Of a DNA stretch of 64,000 nt, positions 56,144 through 64,000 are shown piece after piece. Source of the DNA: Streptomyces fildesensis (lineage in GTDB: Bacteria > Actinomycetota > Actinomycetes > Streptomycetales > Streptomycetaceae); assembly GCF_016107395.1 (NCBI RefSeq), contig NZ_JAAIKO010000035.1:25556-89555 (forward strand), in the 5' to 3' direction. The notes under the pieces are model-generated. The model was given only the letters and a program-made list of their open reading frames with translations, did not search any database and was not told the DNA's origin. The translations under genes and the position numbers were made by a program. Positions within the stretch are counted from its first letter, which is position 1. Each line of letters starts with the position of its first letter.

Positions 56144-56617
56144 CTACTGGTTGCTCGTGCCGAAGTCCTCCGGCGAGATCTGGTCCAGGAATTCGCGGAA
56201 CTTCTCGACCTCGTCCTCCTGCTCGTCCGGGATGGCGATCCCCGCGTCGTCCAGCACTCCGTCGCTGCCGTAGATCGGCGTTCCGGTGCGCAGGGCCAGC
56301 GCTATGGCGTCGGACGGGCGGGCGCTGACCTCGACACCGCTGGCGAAGACCAGCTCGGCGTAGAAGACACCCTCGCGCAGATCGGTGATCCGCACTTCGG
56401 TGAGCGTCTGTCCGACCGCTTCGAGCACGTCCTTGAACAAATCATGGGTCAGCGGGCGAGCAGGCGTCATGCCCTGCTGCGCGAAGGCGATGGCCGTGGC
56501 TTCCCCAGGCCCGATCCAGATGGGTAGATACCGGTCGCCTCCCACTTCGCGCAGGAGCACGATCGGTTGATTGGAGGGCATTTCGACCCGGACACCCACG
56601 ACGTCGAGCTCGTTCAC
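56144..56617 (-). CDS. Bifunctional nuclease family protein
   Basis: A 157-residue protein starting MNELDVVGVRVEMPSNQPIVLLREVGGDRYLPIWIGPGEATAIAFAQQG, a complete BFN (DUF151) domain, with an acidic C-terminal helix. Homologues cleave RNA and DNA. Its position between two MerR genes is conserved in actinobacteria. Confidence 0.9.
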   Translation of the reverse strand: MNELDVVGVRVEMPSNQPIVLLREVGGDRYLPIWIGPGEATAIAFAQQGMTPARPLTHDLFKDVLEAVGQTLTEVRITDLREGVFYAELVFASGVEVSARPSDAIALALRTGTPIYGSDGVLDDAGIAIPDEQEDEVEKFREFLDQISPEDFGTSNQ

Positions 56618-56698
56618 ACAGTAACCCTAGGACGTGCCCGGCCGGTTTGGGTAGTCGAGCATCCCGCACGGCGGACTTGACAGGTATCGCACAGCTTC

Positions 56699-57436
56699 TC
56701 AGAAGAGCCGCAGGCGAAGGGCGGACTGGACCATGGCGGCGTGCAGACGGACCGACAGCGCGGCCAGTTCCCGGGCGGTCGTCTCGGCGTGTGTCCGGGT
56801 CTGCGGGTTGCGGTGCCGCCGCAGCGGGGCGACCACCTGCTCCACCAGGCCGACCTCCCGGTCGGCCGCGGCCTTCACCGCGCGCAGATGGCGCGGTTCG
56901 AGCCCGAAGCGGCCCAGGTCGACGATCAGCTTCCCGATGTTCACCGCTTCGGCGTCGTAACCGCCGTCACGGCCGGCTTCCACCAGGCCGTAGGACTCCC
57001 ACTGGTCGAGGTCGGCCGGCTCCGCGCCGGTGGCGGCCAGCAGTGCCTCCCGACCGATCCGCAGCTCGCCGGAGCCTTCGGTGGCCGCCGTGCCGTCCGC
57101 GAGCTCCCGTGCCTCGCCCGGCCCCGGCAGCGGAATCTGCTCACCCCGGTCGAGCGCGTCCAGATGCTCCCGGATCACGCGCAGCGGCAGATAGTGGTCC
57201 CGCTGCATCCGCAGCACATGGCCCAGCCGCTCCACATCGCGCATCGCGAACTTCCGATAGCCCGAAGGAGTGCGCTGGGGCTCCACCAGGCCCTCCGCCT
57301 CCAGGAAACGGATCTTGGAGATGGTGACCTCGGGGAACTCGTCCTGCAGGTGGGTCAGCACGGCCCCGATGCTGAGCAGCCGGCCGTCCGCGGTGGCGGT
57401 GCCGTTTCCGGCACCGCCTGACGGTGTTCTAAGCAT
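56699..57436 (-). CDS. ftsR: MerR family regulator, FtsR-like
   Basis: The 245-residue protein has LSIGAVLTHLQDEFPEVTISKIRFLEAEGLVEPQRTPSGYRKFAMRDVERLGHVLRMQRDHYLPLRVIREHLD, the MerR DNA-binding domain of the FtsR group, and a C-terminal helical region. In mycobacteria and Corynebacterium this gene lies between garA/odhI and the bifunctional nuclease and regulates ftsZ. The same gene order supports the name here. Confidence 0.87.
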   Translation of the reverse strand: MLRTPSGGAGNGTATADGRLLSIGAVLTHLQDEFPEVTISKIRFLEAEGLVEPQRTPSGYRKFAMRDVERLGHVLRMQRDHYLPLRVIREHLDALDRGEQIPLPGPGEARELADGTAATEGSGELRIGREALLAATGAEPADLDQWESYGLVEAGRDGGYDAEAVNIGKLIVDLGRFGLEPRHLRAVKAAADREVGLVEQVVAPLRRHRNPQTRTHAETTARELAALSVRLHAAMVQSALRLRLF

Positions 57437-57477
57437 GGGCCTTCCCTGAGGGTCCCCCCGGACGGAGTCCAGGGGAT

Positions 57478-58335
57478 TCAGATGCCGCCCTGGCTCGCGT
57501 AGAAGACCAGTCGGTACTTACCGATCTGGACTTCGTCGCCATTGGCCAGGGACACGGAGTCGATCCGCTCCCGGTTGACATACGTGCCGTTGAGGCTGCC
57601 CACGTCCGAGACCGTGAAGCCACCGTCGGCAGCCCGGCGGAACTCCACGTGGCGGCGCGAGACGGTGACGTCGTCCAGGAAGATGTCGCTCTGCGGGTGA
57701 CGGCCGGCCGTGGTCAGTTCGCCGTCCAGGAGGAAGCGGCTGCCCGAGTTCGGGCCGCGGCGCACCACCAGCAGGGCGGAACCGATCGGCAGCGCGTCCA
57801 CGGCCGCCTGGGCCTCCGGGGACAGCGACGGCGTCACGATCTGACCGGTCGCCTCGGCCTCGTAGGCCTCCAGCCCCGAGATCGAGATCGTGGACGTGGT
57901 CTCCGACGGCCGTTCGGACGGAGCCCCGGCACGCAGCGGCGCACCACAGTTGGAGCAGAAGCGGCTCGCCTCCGCGTTGGTGTGCCCGCACCTCGTGCAT
58001 ACCGGCAAGGCCGTCATGGACTGAGCCTCCTGCCGCGGATCGCCCGCGGGGACGTTCGAAGCGTACGGAGCGGAGGGAAACCCTCCACCCGTACTTGAGG
58101 TTGATGGTTCTCCGAAACCTATGCGGCCGGACGCGGCAGGGTCAACAGACGCCACACCTTGTCCGCCCGAAATGTCGCCGTAGGCCCCGGCGGGCTCGTC
58201 GCGGAACAGCGGCCGCCCCTCGGCCGCGCCGTCCTCCTGCCCGTGGCGCGGGGCACGATGACGCGCGGTAGCGGGATCACCGGCCTGCTTGGCCTGCCGC
58301 GCGCTCTTGCCGAACAACTTCCCAAACAACTTCAC
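57478..58335 (-). CDS. FHA domain protein, GarA/OdhI-like with zinc ribbon
   Basis: The 285-residue protein has a disordered N-terminal half, a four-Cys zinc ribbon (CTRCGHTN ... CSNCG, near 115-135), the ETTSTISI phosphothreonine segment and a C-terminal FHA domain (GRHPQSDIFLDDVTVSRRHVEF, GSLNGTYVNRERID). GarA/OdhI controls glutamate and 2-oxoglutarate flow when not phosphorylated by Ser/Thr kinases. The long N-terminal arm and zinc ribbon are typical of Streptomyces. Confidence 0.9.
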   Translation of the reverse strand: MKLFGKLFGKSARQAKQAGDPATARHRAPRHGQEDGAAEGRPLFRDEPAGAYGDISGGQGVASVDPAASGRIGFGEPSTSSTGGGFPSAPYASNVPAGDPRQEAQSMTALPVCTRCGHTNAEASRFCSNCGAPLRAGAPSERPSETTSTISISGLEAYEAEATGQIVTPSLSPEAQAAVDALPIGSALLVVRRGPNSGSRFLLDGELTTAGRHPQSDIFLDDVTVSRRHVEFRRAADGGFTVSDVGSLNGTYVNRERIDSVSLANGDEVQIGKYRLVFYASQGGI

Positions 58336-58441
58336 GGGCGATTCCCCTTGACCGAAACAGACCCGCCCGTGGGGCAGGACGAACCCTCGCTACACACAGT
58401 TTCCAACACGGACCACCCCGACGAAGTTCCGACCCCCCGCG

Positions 58442-59371
58442 TCACTGTGATGACGACCGAGCGTAGTCAGGCTGCTTCGATGGCCGCAAGGCGTCCACGA
58501 CGATCTTCTCAGAACGGACGACATCCGCCGTGGCCTGCTCCTTCTTCAAAGTCTGCACCACTCCACCAGGAATATTGAGCGCCGGCTCCAGGTCCTGCGG
58601 ATTTCCGATGACTTTGAACCGGTAGGGCTGGACGACTTTGTGGCCGTCGATCTCGATGCCGTCGGAACCCTGGGTGAAGTATGTGTCGGCCACGACCCGT
58701 ACATCGTTGATCTGGATCGCCTCGGCCCCGGCCGCTCGCAGCTCCTGCAGGGTGTCCAGCAGCTTGTCGGCCTCCAGGCCGCCCTTGGGGTCCGCGATCG
58801 TCAGATTGATGCCGGGGCCCTGCGCGGCGACCGTACCGGCGAGCACACCGAGCTGCTGCGCCTTCTGCTCGGTCTGCTTACGGGCCTCCTCGGCCTGGTT
58901 GGAGCTGGTCTCCAGTTCGGAGCGCTGGGTCTCCAGCCGGCGCTTCTCGTCCTGGAGCCGCTGCGTGCGGTTGTCGAGCTCGGTCAGGATGCGCACCAGG
59001 TCCTCCTGACGGGCGCCCCGCAGGGCCCCGCTGTCACTGGTGGAGCGCACCTGGATGGCCAGCCCGAGACCCAGCACGAACAGCAGCAGCGCGACGATGA
59101 GCTGCGCCCGGGACAGCCGCGGCGGCCACAGCCCCGCCAGCAGCCGCTGCCGGCCGGTCTCGCCGGGGGCCGGCTTGGCGGGCCCGGCGTCCAATGCCGG
59201 GGCGGCAGGCACCTCGGGCGGCAGGGTCTTCCCGGGCCGCGCGGGCGCGTCGTCCGGCTCGGGGGCACCGGAGTGCCCCGGGGTCTCGGCGCGCTCCGGT
59301 GCTCCGGCGCTCTCGGGGACGCCGTCGCTCTCGGGCGTCACGGCGCGCTCGGGGAGTTCTTCGTCGCTCAT
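58442..59371 (-). CDS. DUF881 family membrane protein
   Basis: A 309-residue protein with an N-terminal Pro/Ala/Glu-rich cytoplasmic arm, one membrane helix (LIVALLLFVLGLGLAIQV), a coiled coil rich in Glu/Arg/Gln, and a DUF881 domain (GPGINLTIADP ... IQINDVRVV). ATG at 59371 overlaps the region of the small basic protein end. Together with the gene at 59708 it brackets sbp, a conserved divisome-associated cluster. Confidence 0.88.
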   Translation of the reverse strand: MSDEELPERAVTPESDGVPESAGAPERAETPGHSGAPEPDDAPARPGKTLPPEVPAAPALDAGPAKPAPGETGRQRLLAGLWPPRLSRAQLIVALLLFVLGLGLAIQVRSTSDSGALRGARQEDLVRILTELDNRTQRLQDEKRRLETQRSELETSSNQAEEARKQTEQKAQQLGVLAGTVAAQGPGINLTIADPKGGLEADKLLDTLQELRAAGAEAIQINDVRVVADTYFTQGSDGIEIDGHKVVQPYRFKVIGNPQDLEPALNIPGGVVQTLKKEQATADVVRSEKIVVDALRPSKQPDYARSSSQ

Positions 59372-59378
59372 ACGGCGG

Positions 59379-59711
59379 TCACGCCCGGAAGACGTGGCGG
59401 CGGATGGCAGCCGCGTTGGAGAAGATCCGGATGCCCAGGACCACGACCACACCCGTGGACAGCTGCGCGCCGACACCGAGCTTGTCCCCGAGGAACACGA
59501 TCAGCGCGGCCACCACCACGTTGGAGAGGAAGGAGACGACGAACACCTTGTCGTCGAAGATCCCGTCGAGCATCGCCCGCAGACCGCCGAAGACGGCGTC
59601 GAGCGCGGCGACCACGGCGATCGGGAGATAGGGCTCGACCACTGTCGGCACGACGGGGCGGACCACGAGTCCGACCACGACTCCCACGACGAGGCCCAGT
59701 ACGGCGATCAC
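59379..59711 (-). CDS. sbp: Small basic family protein (Sbp)
   Basis: A 110-residue membrane protein with three hydrophobic stretches (IAVLGLVVGVVVGLVV, NVVVAALIVFL, TGVVVVLGIRIF), and PYLPIAVVAALDAVFGGLRAMLDGIFDDKVF, the family signature. The GTG start overlaps the upstream DUF881 stop by four bases. Confidence 0.9.
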   Translation of the reverse strand: MIAVLGLVVGVVVGLVVRPVVPTVVEPYLPIAVVAALDAVFGGLRAMLDGIFDDKVFVVSFLSNVVVAALIVFLGDKLGVGAQLSTGVVVVLGIRIFSNAAAIRRHVFRA

Positions 59712-60640
59712 TTCGTACCCTTCCCTGTTCTGGCGGCGTCCGCCTTCGTGTTGCCGGGCACCGGCTTGGCGTAGCGCACGATCAGACTGGGGGCGGCCGG
59801 CAACCGCACCTCGTCCTCCGCGGAGATGCTCGCGCGAATCCCGTAGCTCTGCTGCAGTACGTGCAGATACTGCCCGTCCGCGCTCTCCTGGAAGGCCGTG
59901 CTGAGCCGCTGGCCGTCCCCGATCGCCAGCACCGTGTACGGAGGCGCCAGCGGCTTGTTGTCGACCAGTATGGCGTCACCGGCGGCACGAATCGCCGACA
60001 GCGCCGTCAGACGCTGGCCGTTGACGGAGATCGCCTCGGCTCCCGACGCCCACAGCCCGTTGACGATCCGCTGCATGTCACGGTCGCGCACCCGGCCGGT
60101 GTCGGAGAATCCGTTGCTCTCCCGCGGCCCGCCGCCGTTCCCCGTCGACGCCTCCTTGGCGTCGTCGACGACCAGCTTCACCCCCGGACCCTTGACGGGC
60201 GTGGCGCCCGCCTCCAGCGCCACCAGGGCGGTACTGCCGACGCCCTGGTCGCCCAGGGCCGCGCGCTGCTTCGCGTCGACCTCGTCGCGCAGCTGGTCCA
60301 CGTTCTTCTGCAGAGCGTCCGCGGAGCTCGTGCCGGACTGGATGCGCTCGATCAGCTTCTGGCGTTCCAGCGCCACCGTGGGCGCCGCGACATTCGCCTG
60401 CGCGGCCCCGAGCGTGACGACCAGCGCCGCCAGCACCAGCCCCACGGCGAACCCCAGCTTGGCCCGCAGCGTGGTGGGCAGCCGTGAGCTGCCCACCACG
60501 CCACGACGCTCCGCCGCCTCCGCGTAGCCGTCGTCGAGGCTGTGATCCATCACGTTGGTCAGCAGCGACATCGAGGCGTCGGGGCGCCGTGGCGGGGCCT
60601 TCGGGCTGGGGCTGCTCCCATCCTGGTGCTGCTGCGGCAT
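59708..60640 (-). CDS. DUF881 family membrane protein
   Basis: A 310-residue protein with a cytoplasmic N-terminus, one membrane helix (LGFAVGLVLAALVVTLGAAQA), a coiled coil and a DUF881 domain (GVKLVVDDAKEA, SVNGQRLTALSAIRAAGDAILVDNKPL). The start is between 60640 and 60673; none has a clear ribosome site. The gene overlaps sbp by four bases. Confidence 0.86.
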   Translation of the reverse strand: MPQQHQDGSSPSPKAPPRRPDASMSLLTNVMDHSLDDGYAEAAERRGVVGSSRLPTTLRAKLGFAVGLVLAALVVTLGAAQANVAAPTVALERQKLIERIQSGTSSADALQKNVDQLRDEVDAKQRAALGDQGVGSTALVALEAGATPVKGPGVKLVVDDAKEASTGNGGGPRESNGFSDTGRVRDRDMQRIVNGLWASGAEAISVNGQRLTALSAIRAAGDAILVDNKPLAPPYTVLAIGDGQRLSTAFQESADGQYLHVLQQSYGIRASISAEDEVRLPAAPSLIVRYAKPVPGNTKADAARTGKGTK

Positions 60641-60674
60641 GCCGCACATCGTTGCACGTCGGGGCCGCTCCACT

Positions 60675-60703
60675 CGAACGGCCCCCTTACGGCGCGCCGT
60701 TCG
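60675..60703. terminator. GC hairpin between mannose-1-P guanylyltransferase-like gene and DUF881 gene
   Basis: CGAACGGC pairs with GCCGTTCG over 13 bases, just beyond the end of the minus-strand gene at 60713 and ahead of the DUF881 gene. Confidence 0.45.
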
Positions 60704-60712
60704 GGCCCGGAA

Positions 60713-63208
60713 TCAGCGACCCGCGCCCTCCACGATCGCCGACCACTCGTCGAGCAGCTCCTGGGCGGACGCGTCGTCCGGCCCTTCCGCCCACAAATGG
60801 GTGACCGCTTCCGCGGGGTCGGGCAGGACCATCACCCAGCGGCCGTCGGGCTCCACGACGCGGACGCCGTCGGTGGTGTCCACCGACCGGTCGCCCGCGG
60901 CCTCGACCACGCTCCGCATCACGAGCCCCTTGACCGCCCACGGTGTCGCCACATCGCGGCGCAGCACATGGGCGCGCGGGATCCGGGCGTCGATCTGGCT
61001 GAGCGTGAGCTGGGTACGGGCCACCAGGCCGATCAGCCGCACGAACGCCGCCGACCCGTCGAAGACGCTGCTGAACTCGGGGATGATGAAGCCGCCCCGG
61101 CCGTCGCCGCCGAAGATCGTGCTCTCCGCCCGGCCGACCCGTGTGAGGTCGTCCGGCGACGTCGTCGTCCACGCCACCTGCGTGCCGTGGTACGCCGCCA
61201 CCTGCTCGGCGATACGGGTCGTGGTGACCGGCAGTCCCACCCGTCCGCTGCGCCGTTCGGCCGCGACCAGGTCCAGCATCACCAGCAGCGCCCGGTCGTC
61301 CTCGACGATCCTGCCGCGCTCGTCCACCAGCGACAGCCGCTCACCGACCGGGTCGAACCGGACACCGAAGGCGGCGCGCGCCGAGGCGACGATCTCGCCC
61401 AGCCGCACCAGCCCGGACCGGCGCTCGTCCGCGGTCTCCGTCGGCCGGGCCTCGTTCAGCCCGGGGTTGATGGTGAACGCGTCGACGCCCAGCCGTCCGA
61501 GCAGGCTCGGCAGCACCAGCCCCGCGCTGCCGTTCGCCGCGTCCACGACGACCTTCATCCCCGACTCCGCGACACCCGAGGTGTCGACGGCCCGCAGCAG
61601 CGAACCGGTGTAGGAGTCGAAAACGCTCGACGGGAAGCGCAGGTCCCCGATCTCACCGGGGAACGCACGCCGGTACTCCTGGCGGGCGAAGACCCGGTCC
61701 AGCTTGCGCTGACCGCCCGCCGACAGGTCCGCGCCGCGCTCGTCGAAGAACATGATGTCGACGGAGTCCGGGGTGCCGGGGGTGGTCCGGATCATGATGC
61801 CGCCGGCGCTGCCGCGCGCCGTCTGCTGCCTGGCCACCGGCAGCGGGACGTTCTCCAGGTCCCGGACGTCGATGGCGCTGGTCTGCAGGGCCGAGATCAC
61901 CGCGCGCTTCAGCGCTCGCGCACCACGGGAGTGGTCGCGGGCCGTGGTGACCGTGGACCCCTTCTTCAGCGTGGTGGCGTAGGCACCGGCCAGCCGGACG
62001 ACCAGTTCCGGGGTGATCTCCACGTTCAGGATTCCCGAGACACCGCGCGCACCGAACAGATGCGCCTGGCCCCGCGATTCCCAGATGACCGACGTGTTGA
62101 CGAACGCGCCGGCCTCGATGGTCTTGAACGGATAGACGCGGACGTTGCCCGCGATGATCGACTCCTCGCCGATCAGGCACTCATCGCCGATCACGGCACC
62201 GTCGTCGATCCGCGCCGCCCGCATGATGTCGGTGTTCTTGCCGACCACACAGCCGCGCAGGTTCGTTCCCTGACCGACGTAGACGTTGTCGTGAATCACG
62301 GCCTTGTGCAGGAACGCCCCGGACTTGACGACCACGTTCGAGCCGATGACCGTGTGCTCGCGGATCTCCGCTCCGGCCTCGACCTTCGCGTAGTCCCCGA
62401 TGTACAGCGGACCGCGCAGTACCGCGTCGGGGCTGACCTCGGCACCTTCGGCCACCCAGACGCCCGGTGAGATCTCGAAGCCGTCGAGATCCACATCGAC
62501 CTTGCCCTCGAGGACGTCCGCCTGCGCCTTGATGTAGCTCTCGTGCGTGCCGACGTCTTCCCAGTAGCCCTCGGCGATGAAGCCGTAGACCGGCTTGCCT
62601 TCCTTCATCAACTGCGGGAAGACATCGCTCGACCAGTCGACGGACGTGTCGGCGGCCACGTAGTCGAAGACCTCGGGCTCCATGACGTAGATGCCCGTAT
62701 TGACGGTGTCGGAGAAGACCTGGCCCCAGGTCGGCTTCTCCAGGAAGCGCTCGACCTTGCCCTCTTCGTCCACGATCGTGATGCCGAACTCCAGCGGGTT
62801 GGGCACCCGCGTCAGGCATACGGTGACAAGTGCGCCCTTTTCCTTGTGGAATTCGATGAGCTCGGTGAGGTCGAAGTCCGTGAGCGCATCGCCCGAAATC
62901 ACAAGGAAGGAGTCGTCCTTGAGCGCCTCTTCGGCGTTCTTCACACTCCCGGCTGTCCCGAGTGGCTTTTCCTCATTGGCGTAGGTGAGCTCCATGCCAA
63001 GTTCTTCGCCGTCCCCGAAGTAATTCTTGACGAGGGATGCGAGGAACTGCACGGTCACCACGGTCTCGGTGAGACCGTGCCGCTTGAGCAGCGTCAGCAC
63101 GTGCTGCATGATCGGCCGGTTCGCAACCGGCAGCAGGGGCTTGGGCATACTCGAGGTCATTGGGCGAAGGCGCGTGCCTTCACCGCCGGCCATCACGACG
63201 GCCTTCAT
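60713..63208 (-). CDS. Mannose-1-phosphate guanylyltransferase-like protein with degenerate phosphomannomutase domain
   Basis: An 831-residue protein. N-terminal nucleotidyltransferase (MKAVVMAGGEGTRLRPMTSSMPKPLLP, KPTWGQVFSDTVNTGIYVMEPEVF), a left-handed beta-helix (about 245-370) and a C-terminal region similar to phosphomannomutase (about 380-831). In the third region the phosphoserine loop TASHNP is replaced by IRTTPGTPD (around 473-481) and the metal loop is altered. The enzyme probably makes GDP-mannose or similar nucleotide sugars and uses the third part in another role. The ATG at 63208 has AAGGAGG upstream. Confidence 0.88.
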   Translation of the reverse strand: MKAVVMAGGEGTRLRPMTSSMPKPLLPVANRPIMQHVLTLLKRHGLTETVVTVQFLASLVKNYFGDGEELGMELTYANEEKPLGTAGSVKNAEEALKDDSFLVISGDALTDFDLTELIEFHKEKGALVTVCLTRVPNPLEFGITIVDEEGKVERFLEKPTWGQVFSDTVNTGIYVMEPEVFDYVAADTSVDWSSDVFPQLMKEGKPVYGFIAEGYWEDVGTHESYIKAQADVLEGKVDVDLDGFEISPGVWVAEGAEVSPDAVLRGPLYIGDYAKVEAGAEIREHTVIGSNVVVKSGAFLHKAVIHDNVYVGQGTNLRGCVVGKNTDIMRAARIDDGAVIGDECLIGEESIIAGNVRVYPFKTIEAGAFVNTSVIWESRGQAHLFGARGVSGILNVEITPELVVRLAGAYATTLKKGSTVTTARDHSRGARALKRAVISALQTSAIDVRDLENVPLPVARQQTARGSAGGIMIRTTPGTPDSVDIMFFDERGADLSAGGQRKLDRVFARQEYRRAFPGEIGDLRFPSSVFDSYTGSLLRAVDTSGVAESGMKVVVDAANGSAGLVLPSLLGRLGVDAFTINPGLNEARPTETADERRSGLVRLGEIVASARAAFGVRFDPVGERLSLVDERGRIVEDDRALLVMLDLVAAERRSGRVGLPVTTTRIAEQVAAYHGTQVAWTTTSPDDLTRVGRAESTIFGGDGRGGFIIPEFSSVFDGSAAFVRLIGLVARTQLTLSQIDARIPRAHVLRRDVATPWAVKGLVMRSVVEAAGDRSVDTTDGVRVVEPDGRWVMVLPDPAEAVTHLWAEGPDDASAQELLDEWSAIVEGAGR

Positions 63209-63231
63209 GTCGGAAAAGTCCTCCTTGCGGC

Positions 63232-63840
63232 TCAATCAGCCGTGGCGTCCATCCGCACAAGTCTGCGGACCTGCACTACATAGAGGATCCCTGCCCACCA
63301 GTACAGAGTTGTACCCCATCCGGCGAACGCCCATCCGCAAATTGCGGCCAGCGTGGCGAGCCATCCGCTGCCATCACTCAGCAACAACAGCGGGAAGGCG
63401 TACATCAGGTTGAAGGTGGCTGCCTTGCCCACGAAGTTCACCTGCGGCGGCCCGTATCCGTGCCGCCGGAGGATCAGGAGCATTACCCCCATCATCACCT
63501 CCCTGGCCAACAGGAGCAACGGCAGCCACAAGGGGAGGATGTCCCTCCAGGTGAGCCCGATCAGGGTGGACAGTACGAACAGCCGGTCCGCGGCCGGGTC
63601 GAGGAGCCGGCCGAGATTGCTGACCTGGTTCCACCGCCGCGCGAGCTTGCCGTCCAGATAGTCGCTGATGCCGCTGAGCGCGAGCACCAGCAGAGCCCAG
63701 CCGTCGGCCTTCGGACCGCCGAACTCCGGCCACAGGATCAGCCACAGGAACACCGGAACGCCCACCAGGCGAGCCATACTCAGGATGTTGGGGATCGTGA
63801 AGATCCGATCCGTTTGCACCCGTGTCTCCTGGACCTCCAC
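63232..63840 (-). CDS. CDP-alcohol phosphatidyltransferase family protein
   Basis: A 202-residue membrane enzyme. The motif DYLDGKLARRWNQVSNLGRLLDPAADRL contains the DG(x)2AR(x)8G(x)3D(x)3D signature. Four to six helices follow. Such enzymes transfer phosphatidyl groups, for example to glycerol phosphate or inositol; the product is not certain. GTG at 63840 has GGAGG upstream; a longer frame to 63996 is unlikely. Confidence 0.88.
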   Translation of the reverse strand: MEVQETRVQTDRIFTIPNILSMARLVGVPVFLWLILWPEFGGPKADGWALLVLALSGISDYLDGKLARRWNQVSNLGRLLDPAADRLFVLSTLIGLTWRDILPLWLPLLLLAREVMMGVMLLILRRHGYGPPQVNFVGKAATFNLMYAFPLLLLSDGSGWLATLAAICGWAFAGWGTTLYWWAGILYVVQVRRLVRMDATAD

Positions 63841-63902
63841 CGGGGGCCCCTCCTGTATGTACGTGCCGATGATTCCACCCGACCCTACCCCAGACGACAA
63901 AA

Positions 63903-63939
63903 AGGCCTGGCCTCGGATCGAAGATCCGAGGCCAGGCCT
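63903..63939 (-). terminator. rRNA operon terminator
   Basis: AGGCCTGGCCTCGGATC and GATCCGAGGCCAGGCCT pair over three bases, giving a 17-bp stem; read on the minus strand it is followed by TTTTTG. It lies about a dozen bases after the 5S rRNA. Confidence 0.92.
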
Positions 63940-63950
63940 CGTAATAATTG

Positions 63951-64000
63951 TTCGGCGGCGTCCTACTCTCCCACAGGGTCCCCCCTGCAGTACCATCGGC
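63951..64000 (-). rRNA. 5S ribosomal RNA, 3' end (partial)
   Basis: The minus strand reads GCCGATGGTACTGCAGG, then GACCCTGTGGGAGAGTAGG and ACGCCGCCGAA, the 3' half of actinobacterial 5S rRNA. The rest, with the 23S and 16S genes, lies to the right of the window. Confidence 0.93.

Noticed and set aside
63841..63996. N-terminal extension of the CDP-alcohol phosphatidyltransferase frame
   Set aside because: It would run through the rRNA terminator and 5S gene; the GTG at 63840 has a proper ribosome site.

Overview
The window is high-GC actinobacterial DNA and fits a Streptomyces chromosome. The evidence is codon use, a tandem glycine riboswitch ahead of gcvP, the FHA / MerR (FtsR-like) / bifunctional nuclease / MerR gene string, the DUF881-sbp-DUF881 cluster, and the 3' end of a 5S rRNA with its rrn terminator at the right edge.

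Region 1 (1-16.4 kb) is accessory DNA. A C-terminal fragment of a tyrosine recombinase lies on the left edge. It is followed by a gene-poor stretch and a complete type I-E CRISPR-Cas locus on the + strand: cas3, a 400-bp gap, then cse1-cse2-cas7e-cas5e-cas6e-cas1e-cas2e. The array that follows has 79 repeats and 78 spacers (11052-15843), with a 61-bp period. It starts only 18 bp after the cas2 stop, so there is no conventional leader, and its degenerate repeats are concentrated at the far end. The cas3-cse1 gap holds a solitary repeat-like sequence on the opposite strand, which is the most unusual item here. The island ends at a truncated HipA-like kinase gene (16432-16548) preceded by four phased TGGGGAG direct repeats.

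Region 2 (16.8-49.7 kb) holds chromosomal accessory metabolism and regulation. It includes a Rieske lipoprotein, oxidoreductases of the SDR, PPOX and F420-linked LLM types, a TetR gene, a DGPF/ECF42 sigma pair, a SIS protein, a LysR regulator divergent from an EamA exporter, and a MocR regulator divergent from PPOX/PaiB-like genes. Two more EamA exporters follow, one with a short leader ORF and hairpins. Then come pdxH, a secreted GH3 glucosidase divergent from a LacI regulator, PadR and PhzF genes, a CPBP protease, a solute-binding/VWA fusion and a GCS2-type glutamate-cysteine ligase. Several convergent gene pairs share strong bidirectional terminators.

Region 3 (49.9-64 kb) is conserved core. 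It holds gcvP with its glycine riboswitch, a PRC-barrel gene, dinB, the FHA/ftsR/nuclease/MerR cluster, DUF881-sbp-DUF881, a GDP-mannose pyrophosphorylase-like protein with a degenerate phosphomannomutase domain, a CDP-alcohol phosphatidyltransferase, and the end of an rRNA operon. All calls come from reading the sequence; no database search was run.
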